A stretch of 64,000 nt of DNA from Aquimarina aggregata (GTDB lineage: Bacteria; Bacteroidota; Bacteroidia; Flavobacteriales; Flavobacteriaceae): positions 186,001 to 250,000 of the forward strand of contig NZ_LQRT01000060.1 of NCBI RefSeq assembly GCF_001632745.1, read 5' to 3'. The notes beneath the pieces are model-generated. The model worked only from the letters and a program-made list of their open reading frames with translations, made no database searches and had not been told where the DNA came from. Of this stretch, positions 17,807 through 25,381 are shown in pieces (positions within the stretch are counted from its first letter, which is position 1; each line of letters begins with the position of its first letter). Both the position numbers and the translations under genes were made by a program.

Positions 17807-20800
17807 ATGAAGACAGCTGAGATAAAAACAAGTTCAGCCGCTAAAAATCCAGTTCAAGCAAAGCGGGAACCGTTCTTTAAGAAAGAAGGGGAAGAAGGCT
17901 TTTTTTCAAAATCTGGAGAAACATCAGAACCCTTTTTTAGTCCTGCAAGCATCCAACCTAAACTTACCATTGGCCAACCTAATGATAAATATGAGGTCGA
18001 AGCAGATAAAAAAGCAGATCAAGTGGTTCAAAAATTAGCAGAACCGGCTAATCCTACTTCAACAAAAACGCAAACAGAAAATCTACAGAAGAAAGAGGAT
18101 GATGAGGTACTACAAAATAAATTAGAAATACAGCGAAAACCTATTTTTGAAAGTAATGCAGAACAACAAGAACCTAATGTTCAGACTAAACCGATAGCCC
18201 CTATACAACCTTCACTTACGGGAGATCAAGATGAAGAAATTCAGAAAAAAGAAGAAGAGTTTTCTGAAAGTGAAGAAGAAATACATACAAAATTAAGTAG
18301 TGCAGAAAATCCTTCTACACCAAATGAAGAATCTACCATACAAAGAAAAGAAGAAGGATCAAGTACTAATACTACTGATCTAGAAAGCAGTCTTAATAGT
18401 TCTAAAGGTTCAGGTAGCGCATTGCCATCCAATACCCAAGAATCGATGGGTAATGCTTTTGGGGCGGATTTTAGTGGTGTACGTACTCATACAGGTGGTG
18501 ATGCAATACAAATGAATAAGGATTTAGGTTCACAGGCGTTTACGCATGGTAATGATATTTATTTTAATGAAGGTAAATACAATACAAATTCTACCTCGGG
18601 CCAACATTTATTGGCTCATGAATTAACGCATACAATGCAGCAAGGAGCATCAAAACCTACTGTACAAAAAGTAGATGAACCAACATCAGAAGTTACAGAA
18701 ACTCCCACTGCAGCAGAAGCCGCAATTCGACCAAATGATGCCTTAGATATTAGTCATCGATTTGATCTTACAACCGCATGGGCAAATTATCTTGATGCTC
18801 AGTATAATGATGGGGAACGAATTTTTGACGTAGATGTAAAAATAGGTGAACGGTATAGCGGAACCATAAAGGTTAATAAGACGACACGAAATATTCAGGG
18901 AGATGCTGCAAAATATGAACTGTCAGAGGGTAATCATAAATACCTGAATATTACAGGTTGGAATTTTCTAAACCCAATGCGAGAAGCAGGAGTAGAGCCA
19001 ATTTTGGTACTCCGTAATTTTGGCGATGAACAGCAAACCAAAGGTTTCCTTAGTGTAAAAATGGGAGATAGAGCTTTGGTAGCCGATGTTCAGGGATTTA
19101 TTAAAGGACTTAATGATAAGTTAGAAGCAATGGATTTTTTGGGTATCGAGCCCTTGAATGTTGATGCTTTAGAAAATACTTTTGAAAATGGACGATTAGT
19201 TTTTCAAGTGAGTGCCTTGACTACGGTTGTAGATGGCTTTCTTGAAGCAGGTGGTGGATTAGGAATTACAGGTGATGCATTTACGTTTAACTTAAATGCT
19301 AATGTAGATATACAAGGATTAGCTCAAGGTCAATTTACGGTAGCTAGAGGAGAAGACGGAAAGTTAAGTGGTAGAGGAGAGATACAAGGAGATATTGCAA
19401 ATGTACAAGCAACAATAATTGCAGAATATATTGATGGTGCAGTAACGATACAAGGTACCGGTACAATGACTTCAGAGAAATTTACTGGATCGATAACTTT
19501 GCTAGTAACAGATGCGGCAAAGTCGAGACAAATGATGAATGCCGCCTTAGGTGTAGAAACAATGGATGCACAGGCAGAAACTGCTGCAACTCCAGAAACA
19601 GCAGCACCCAAAACTAAAAACAATCAAGTTCTTGCTGGTTGGGGAGAAGTACAAGCCAAAATAACACCTTGGTTAGAAGGAACAGCCAAGATTGGTATTG
19701 ATCATGAAGGCCATGTCACCATTGTAGGAGAAATAGTAGTGCCAGATGAGATAGAACTCATGGAGCAACGTGGCAAAAAAGTTCAGATTTTTGATGTAGA
19801 GATACGTGCAGGTTATGGTATCCCATTAGTCGGGCAAGTATTCTTATTTGCAGGTATCGGGATGTTCGTTAATGCAGGGTTTGGACCATTAGTACTTAAA
19901 GATGTTGGATTTACAGGAACCTATTCTACAGACCCATCAGTGCTACAACAATTTAGTATAACAGGAACCTTAGGTATTAATGCCTTTGCCGTTTTAGGGT
20001 TAGAGGCAGAAGCTGGGGTAGGAGTAACATTATTAGGCCATGATGTTAAAGCGGGTGTGAATGTGACCGCTGCCGCTGGACTACGAGCCTATGCAGAAGC
20101 CACGCCAACATTTCAATATACAGAGAGTGCCGCACCAGAGGGCGGAAAAGTAGGAGAATCAAGATTAAAAGGACATTTTGAAGCCGCTGCGCAATTATTT
20201 TTACAATTATCAGGAGCGCTCTTCTATGAATTAGATAGTCCATGGTGGTCACCTGCACCAGATGGTAGAGAAGAAACACCACTTGGCGAAGTGCAATATC
20301 CAATTGGTGATAGTATGGGAATTGGAGCAGATATTGATTGGTTAGTAGGGTCATCAGATGCACCAGAGCTTAAGTTTTCTCCGGTAGAGTTTGATCCAGA
20401 TAAATTTACTGCCGATGTTATGGCAGATCCCCCTCCTAGACGTATGGGTGATGCCGACGCTAATCCTGAAGGACAATGGACTGGTGAGCCTGGAGGAGAA
20501 CAAAATGCTAATCCAGAAGTGACTGGTGATGGTGAAGGATTACCACCAAGTAGTAGACGAGAAGAAAATTTACAAAACCTGCCAGATGAGCAGAAATATA
20601 TGCGAGCATTAGATGAAATGTCGCAGCTTGAAAACGTAGATCCTAAACCAACAGAAGGTGTTGTAGAAGCCAAAGCAAGACGAGTAAAGGCTAAATATGG
20701 GCTAAATCAAATACAATTACGAAATAAACAAGATGATAACGTATCTGTATTTGTAAGACATGCCAGAGAAGATAATGGTAATCATCTATTGGTAGTACCT

Positions 20801-22180
20801 TTAATGAGCGAAGCCGAAAGAAGAAGGTTGTTAAGTGATGCCATGACCGATCTAAGAACCAGAGAAACAAATGCAGCTGGTGAAGACGGCACTATCGAAG
20901 AAGCCGCTGCGCAATCTATGTTACAATCATGGTTAAGAGCACATCCAGCTATAGAAAGCGCAAGAGTCGTTGACGGTGGCGAAACCTGGGATTATCTGAT
21001 CGATGTAGGAGATAGAAATAATACAGAGACAGGAAGATTAAAAGGAGGGTCAACAGAAAATGCAGGAGAAGCTGAAGAACATTTTGTAGATGAAACAGGA
21101 GAAGATCATAGATTATATTTTGAAGGAGATGATATTAATGGTGAAATTATAGTAAGGAGTGCACCTAGAACTCTAGATGAGTTGTTTAATGAACTTCAAC
21201 CTGTAATTCAAAATTTGACAGGACCTAGAGCGAGAGTACCTGTTAGAAGTTTACAAAGAGCTCGGGAATTATATGATTCAGTGGATAATCATAGAAATAG
21301 ATTAAATTCCAGTACAAATGAAGAAGAGCGAACAAGTATAACAAGTCAATTAAAATCTGAATTAGCTAGGTTGGCAAATTCATTAATTCCATTGATGAGT
21401 ATTAGTGCACATGAATACCCACCTCCAATTTTACCACCAATGGTTAATAGTAGTAAGGCTAGCGGATTTACAGCAGAATATCTAAATAGCGACGTGCCAA
21501 CAGGTTCGGCAGCTAATACATATAACGGAGCTACTTTAAGAGGTTGGGTTGAATTACAAAATGCTGGTTTAACTGCCAATTCTGACTATGTTAAAATGCA
21601 TTTATTACCACATGAATTGGGAGGAGATGCAGTTGATTCAAACCTTGTTCCTGCGCCAGGGCATTCAGTAAATACTCCTTTCAGCGGTAATATAGAGAGG
21701 AATGCGATTAATAGTAAAGACGGAGGAGATACCATTTGGTATCGAGTAAGAGTTTCATATCATAATGGAGGAGCATCTCCATACCCTAAAAGTATAAATG
21801 CCTCTTGGGGTAAATATGAAGCTAGTGATGGAAGTTTTAATAAAACTAATGAAGGGAACTATGGTATAAGTAATATTGATCAACCTTTTGATTTAGAAAA
21901 AGTTTATCTTAATGAAAGTAGTACTATTGCAGCACAAATTAGAGAAAGACTGGGAATAAACCTTGATGAAGCTCGATTGATTTTAGCGGCACGTAGTTCT
22001 CAAGGTTCTTTTAGGAATGTAAGAGATGTTATTGATAAGATATCAGCGCATGAAAGTCAAAGAGTAGCATCAAATTCAAGAAATAGGACAACATCAGCAT
22101 TTTATGATAGATTAGATAATATCGAATCGGCATTGGATGCTCATTTAAATGAAATAGGGTTTAATATTAGAAGAAGATAA
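17807..22180 (+). CDS. DUF4157 eCIS toxin with nuclease-like C-terminus (1457 aa)
   Basis: This is a large candidate cargo toxin. Order of parts: N-terminal motif VQAKREPFFKKEGEEGFFS (about 16-34); a QPKLTIGQPNDKYEVEADKK block (about 50-70); a Gln/Glu-rich linker; and a DUF4157 domain ending in LLAHELTHTMQQG, with the HExxH histidine at residue 271. A long beta-rich region (about 400-860) follows, with repeats such as GRGEIQGDIANVQATIIAEY and a Gly/Ala/Val-rich VLGLEAEAGVGVTLLGHD part that may form a pore or barrel. A Gly/Pro/Glu linker comes next. Residues 1264-1290 (MHLLPHELGGDAVDSNLVPA, then an Asn) resemble the His/Asn motif of beta-beta-alpha-metal nucleases in polymorphic toxins. Residues about 1372-1412 resemble a ComEA-like helix-hairpin-helix. 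Nuclease activity is inferred from the motif. Confidence 0.85.
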   Translation: MKTAEIKTSSAAKNPVQAKREPFFKKEGEEGFFSKSGETSEPFFSPASIQPKLTIGQPNDKYEVEADKKADQVVQKLAEPANPTSTKTQTENLQKKEDDEVLQNKLEIQRKPIFESNAEQQEPNVQTKPIAPIQPSLTGDQDEEIQKKEEEFSESEEEIHTKLSSAENPSTPNEESTIQRKEEGSSTNTTDLESSLNSSKGSGSALPSNTQESMGNAFGADFSGVRTHTGGDAIQMNKDLGSQAFTHGNDIYFNEGKYNTNSTSGQHLLAHELTHTMQQGASKPTVQKVDEPTSEVTETPTAAEAAIRPNDALDISHRFDLTTAWANYLDAQYNDGERIFDVDVKIGERYSGTIKVNKTTRNIQGDAAKYELSEGNHKYLNITGWNFLNPMREAGVEPILVLRNFGDEQQTKGFLSVKMGDRALVADVQGFIKGLNDKLEAMDFLGIEPLNVDALENTFENGRLVFQVSALTTVVDGFLEAGGGLGITGDAFTFNLNANVDIQGLAQGQFTVARGEDGKLSGRGEIQGDIANVQATIIAEYIDGAVTIQGTGTMTSEKFTGSITLLVTDAAKSRQMMNAALGVETMDAQAETAATPETAAPKTKNNQVLAGWGEVQAKITPWLEGTAKIGIDHEGHVTIVGEIVVPDEIELMEQRGKKVQIFDVEIRAGYGIPLVGQVFLFAGIGMFVNAGFGPLVLKDVGFTGTYSTDPSVLQQFSITGTLGINAFAVLGLEAEAGVGVTLLGHDVKAGVNVTAAAGLRAYAEATPTFQYTESAAPEGGKVGESRLKGHFEAAAQLFLQLSGALFYELDSPWWSPAPDGREETPLGEVQYPIGDSMGIGADIDWLVGSSDAPELKFSPVEFDPDKFTADVMADPPPRRMGDADANPEGQWTGEPGGEQNANPEVTGDGEGLPPSSRREENLQNLPDEQKYMRALDEMSQLENVDPKPTEGVVEAKARRVKAKYGLNQIQLRNKQDDNVSVFVRHAREDNGNHLLVVPLMSEAERRRLLSDAMTDLRTRETNAAGEDGTIEEAAAQSMLQSWLRAHPAIESARVVDGGETWDYLIDVGDRNNTETGRLKGGSTENAGEAEEHFVDETGEDHRLYFEGDDINGEIIVRSAPRTLDELFNELQPVIQNLTGPRARVPVRSLQRARELYDSVDNHRNRLNSSTNEEERTSITSQLKSELARLANSLIPLMSISAHEYPPPILPPMVNSSKASGFTAEYLNSDVPTGSAANTYNGATLRGWVELQNAGLTANSDYVKMHLLPHELGGDAVDSNLVPAPGHSVNTPFSGNIERNAINSKDGGDTIWYRVRVSYHNGGASPYPKSINASWGKYEASDGSFNKTNEGNYGISNIDQPFDLEKVYLNESSTIAAQIRERLGINLDEARLILAARSSQGSFRNVRDVIDKISAHESQRVASNSRNRTTSAFYDRLDNIESALDAHLNEIGFNIRRR

Positions 22181-22188
22181 AAAGTAAG

Positions 22189-22875
22189 ATGAAAAATTAC
22201 AATAAACTATTTGCTGGACTTATAAAGGAATTGAAAGAAAACAATTACATAGATATACAAGAAATTGATACAGATTTTAGTGCTCTTCAAGGTACAAATT
22301 TAGATTTTTTTGATCATAAGCTTAAAAAAAACCTAAATTTTAGCTTACCAAAAGAAAAGCAGGATGTTTTCAATTTTTTTAATTACACTCGGGTTTATTG
22401 GTTTTACAAAATAAATGAAGAATTGAAAGGTACAGGAGATTTTAATCTTGAAAATGCTTATAGATCTATCTCAAAATCAAAACCACATAAAATATGGAAT
22501 GATTCCACACCCGAAAAAGATATAGAAATATTAAAACAATTTAGGGTTTTGATTGATAGCCCTGATGCTGGTGATAATAAGTTGATTGGTTTTAGATTAA
22601 CCCCAGGCACGTATAGTGAGGAATTATGGTTTTATAATAGAGGACAGCTTTATCCCATGAAATTGGATTACGAGGGGCTGCTTAATGCACTTCTTGAAAC
22701 AAAAGGTATTGGTAATTGGGAGTATTTCTTTTGTGATTTTGACCCTAAAGATTCTTTACATAAAAACATTCTAGATATGTTAAGAAAAGATTTAAGTGCT
22801 TTAAAAATTCTTTTTCCGGATGTTGACTACACGTATTATGATAAAAAAATTAGTAGTCTTAATGAAATTGGTTAG
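22189..22875 (+). CDS. Unknown protein paired with the DUF4157 nuclease-like toxin
   Basis: I do not recognise this 228-residue protein. It is soluble, with no signal peptide or membrane segment and no PFFKKEG motif. It is mixed alpha/beta with an aromatic-rich C-terminal half (WFYNRGQLYPMKLDYEGLLN, IGNWEYFFCDFDPKD). It begins 8 bp after the toxin stop and is followed by a hairpin at 22970-22993, so it is co-transcribed with the toxin. Position and size fit an immunity protein for the nuclease-like domain or a loading chaperone. Neither is shown by the sequence. Confidence 0.75.
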   Translation: MKNYNKLFAGLIKELKENNYIDIQEIDTDFSALQGTNLDFFDHKLKKNLNFSLPKEKQDVFNFFNYTRVYWFYKINEELKGTGDFNLENAYRSISKSKPHKIWNDSTPEKDIEILKQFRVLIDSPDAGDNKLIGFRLTPGTYSEELWFYNRGQLYPMKLDYEGLLNALLETKGIGNWEYFFCDFDPKDSLHKNILDMLRKDLSALKILFPDVDYTYYDKKISSLNEIG

Positions 22876-22969
22876 CAATTTCCCCACTACCGCTAGTTTG
22901 TAACTAATGGTGACAAGAATAAGAAGAAAACAACACTTTATGAAGTATGTAACTTCGTAAGAAGCAGTA

Positions 22970-22993
22970 CAAAAACACAAGTAGGTGTTTTTG
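22970..22993 (+). terminator. Hairpin with T-run after toxin/partner pair
   Basis: A perfect 9-bp stem (CAAAAACAC, loop aagtag, GTGTTTTTG) lies about 95 bp after the partner gene. A smaller GAAGT/ACTTC hairpin lies just upstream at about 22943-22956. The U-run is inside the 3' arm. It could terminate or attenuate the long eCIS transcript before the haloperoxidase gene. It also overlaps an in-frame ATG at 22985, making that an unlikely start for the next gene. Confidence 0.5.
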
Positions 22994-23077
22994 ATGATAA
23001 TAATAGTAAGAATGATTGATTATAAAAAAGAAAGAGAAGAACGATACAATACAATAATTACACAAAAATCAGTACTC

Positions 23078-24490
23078 ATGGCAACAAACAATAATTACAC
23101 ACCAAGTAAGGCTCATGTATGGAATCGATTAACCTGTGATGCTATCCATTATGTAAATATGTCTCCAACAGTTGCAGCTAGAGCATTGGCCATGGTGCAT
23201 ACCGCAATGTATGATGCCTGGACCAATTATAATGATGGCGGTTGTGAGGTAAGTACTACTACAGGTAGTCGTTTGAAACAGCCAGATCAAGAATGTACAT
23301 CTCTAAATCGAGAAACAGCATATAGCCATGCAGCGTATACGGTACTACAAGATGTATTTTGGTTGCAGTTACCACCAGAAAAAAAGAATATGTTTCGGGA
23401 TTTTATGTGCGAATGCAATTTTGATCCCGATAACAAAGATATGGAGCCTAATAATGCTGTTGGAATTGGTAATTTATCTGCAAAACTCATTATAGAATGT
23501 AGAGCAGGAGATGGTGCAAATCAATATGCAACCTTAGAAGAAGGTAGTTATGTAGATTATACAAACTATTGTCCTGTAAATCCACCAGTGCCACAACCCT
23601 TAAAATATGAAGATCGTTGGCAAGCGCAATTGGTAAATCATAAACCACAAGAGTTTTTAACTGCACATTGGGGGTTAGTAAAACCTTTTGCATTAACATG
23701 GGGAGGACAATTTAGACCACCTTCGCCGGCGTCTTGTGATAGTAAAAATTACAAACGACAAGCTGATATGGTATTGGATTATAGCGCATGCCTAACAGAT
23801 GAACAAAAACTAATGGCCGAGTTTTGGGGAGGGATGCATGAGGATAAATTTGTAGATAGCCCAAAAGATGGAAAAGCACGTAATGCCACTCCGCCAGAAC
23901 AATGTTGTAGACAAGCGCGCTATTTATCCAAAGAATACGGTTATAAAAATGCATTTGATATCAAAATGTTTTTTGCATTATCTAATGCGTTGCTTGATGC
24001 AGGAATAGCGGCTTGGGATTGTAAAGTGTATTATGATTATGTGCGACCAATATCGGCAATTCAAGATTTGTATAGAGGTAAGAGTATAGAAGCTTGGGGT
24101 GGCCCATGCGAAGGAACCAAACAAATAGAAGGTGAAAACTGGATCCCATATATCCCGACACCGCCTTTTGCAGAGTATGTATCAGGGCATAGCACATTTA
24201 GTGCAGCGGCGGCAGAAGTGTTATCCTGCTTTTGTGATAGTGGCAAATATGGAGAATCGGTTACTATTCCTAAAGGAGGTTCAAAAATAGAACCTGGATG
24301 TACACCTTGTGAAGATGTTACTTTGGATTGGAAAATGTTAGGAGATGCAGCTTCAGAAGCCGGGATATCGAGATTGTATGGAGGTATCCATTTTAAAGAC
24401 GGAGATCTTGAAGGGCGCAAATTAGGCACCAAAGTTGGGTGCGAAGTTTGGGATAAAGTATGTCAATATTTCGAAGCAGAACTGGGATAA
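23078..24490 (+). CDS. Vanadium-dependent haloperoxidase / PAP2-like enzyme
   Basis: The fold is recognised by the vanadate/phosphate-binding motifs of the PAP2/vanadium haloperoxidase superfamily: VRPISAIQ, then FAEYVSGHSTFSAAAAEVLS (catalytic His in SGHS) and ISRLYGGIHFKDGDLEGRKL (Arg and His). The N-terminal block NMSPTVAARALAMVHTAMYD is typical of bacterial vanadium-dependent haloperoxidases. Such enzymes oxidise halide with peroxide, and relatives act as phosphatases. I chose ATG 23078 (471 aa); the upstream extension from 22985 begins inside a hairpin and lacks similarity to the family. There is no signal peptide, Cys is frequent, and no PFFKKEG motif is present. It lies between eCIS cargo genes in the same direction, so it may be cargo, but that is inferred from position only. 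Confidence 0.88.
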   Translation: MATNNNYTPSKAHVWNRLTCDAIHYVNMSPTVAARALAMVHTAMYDAWTNYNDGGCEVSTTTGSRLKQPDQECTSLNRETAYSHAAYTVLQDVFWLQLPPEKKNMFRDFMCECNFDPDNKDMEPNNAVGIGNLSAKLIIECRAGDGANQYATLEEGSYVDYTNYCPVNPPVPQPLKYEDRWQAQLVNHKPQEFLTAHWGLVKPFALTWGGQFRPPSPASCDSKNYKRQADMVLDYSACLTDEQKLMAEFWGGMHEDKFVDSPKDGKARNATPPEQCCRQARYLSKEYGYKNAFDIKMFFALSNALLDAGIAAWDCKVYYDYVRPISAIQDLYRGKSIEAWGGPCEGTKQIEGENWIPYIPTPPFAEYVSGHSTFSAAAAEVLSCFCDSGKYGESVTIPKGGSKIEPGCTPCEDVTLDWKMLGDAASEAGISRLYGGIHFKDGDLEGRKLGTKVGCEVWDKVCQYFEAELG

Positions 24491-24580
24491 GGAATTGGTA
24501 TGTGATAATTTCTTAGATGAAGTCTTTGTATATTTATATGAAAGATAAATAGATAAGCAATATAAGATCAAAACAAATAG

Positions 24581-25345
24581 ATGAAAGTAATCTCAATTGC
24601 AAATTTTAAAGGGGGTGTTGGTAAAACAACTACAGCAATAAATTTGGCTGCAGGTCTAAAAAAGAAAGGAAAAAAAGTATTACTGATCGATGTAGATCCG
24701 CAAGCCAATTTAACACAATCATTAGGAATTACAGAAGATATAGAAAACTCTGTATATACTGTGTTGCATAAAGAAGCCTTTGGGGAAAAAACTAAGATTA
24801 CAGATGTAGTAATTAATGCCTCGGGATTAGACATCGTACCATCATCTTTGGATTTGGCAGGAGCAGAATTAGAATTGGCAAGTGTTTATGGTCGAGAGCA
24901 GATTCTTTCTCAGTTAATTAAGCCTTTGAAAGGTTATGATTATGTATTTATAGATTGTCCCCCATCAATGAGTATGTTAACGATTAATGCATTGGTGAGT
25001 AGTGATCATGTTTTGATTCCGCTCCAAGCAGAATTTTTACCTTTAAAAGGAGTGCGCAGCTTTTTAAAACATTTTGAATTGGTAAAGAAACTCAATAAAA
25101 AGATTTCTTTGTTGGGGTTTGTCCTGACAAAATTTGACTACAGAAAAAAAATGAATCAACAGGTCAAAGAACAACTTTTAAAGGAGTTTTCTGATAAATT
25201 AGTTTTTAAAACACACATACGAAGTAATATTTCTTTAGCAAATGCTCAAGAAAAGGGAAAAGACATTTATTCTTATGATAAGAATGCTAATGGAGCTAAA
25301 GATTACAGTGAGCTCACTACAGAATTCTTGTCTAAGTTCAAGTAA
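24581..25345 (+). CDS. ParA/Soj-family ATPase in the eCIS cargo section
   Basis: This is a complete ParA-type P-loop ATPase of 254 residues. It has the deviant Walker A with signature lysine (NFKGGVGKTTTAINLA), Walker A' (KKVLLIDVDPQANLTQSLGI), Walker B (YDYVFIDCPPSMSMLTINAL) and the switch region VLIPLQAEFLPLKGVR. There is no N-terminal HTH, so it is of the small or Soj-like class. No ParB gene or parS-like repeats are adjacent. It lies 90 bp after the haloperoxidase gene and 36 bp before the second DUF4157 toxin, in an eCIS operon. Family members position plasmids, chromosomes or large protein assemblies, so spatial placement of the injection particle or its cargo is a reasonable inference. 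Confidence 0.9.
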   Translation: MKVISIANFKGGVGKTTTAINLAAGLKKKGKKVLLIDVDPQANLTQSLGITEDIENSVYTVLHKEAFGEKTKITDVVINASGLDIVPSSLDLAGAELELASVYGREQILSQLIKPLKGYDYVFIDCPPSMSMLTINALVSSDHVLIPLQAEFLPLKGVRSFLKHFELVKKLNKKISLLGFVLTKFDYRKKMNQQVKEQLLKEFSDKLVFKTHIRSNISLANAQEKGKDIYSYDKNANGAKDYSELTTEFLSKFK

Positions 25346-25381
25346 GTTCGACATAAGAAAGTAGTTAAAAAAATAGAAGCG

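Noticed and set aside
20046..20673. 149- and 105-residue open frames on the minus strand
   Set aside because: Antisense of the large toxin gene; no start context, composition biased by the sense codons.
22985..23077. Longer start for the haloperoxidase gene
   Set aside because: The extension starts inside a terminator-like hairpin and its sequence (MFLMIIIVRM, then charged) does not belong to the family.
24581..25345. Plasmid or integrated-element partition locus
   Set aside because: No ParB, replication protein, integrase or repeat array lies nearby, and the gene is embedded in the eCIS operon.
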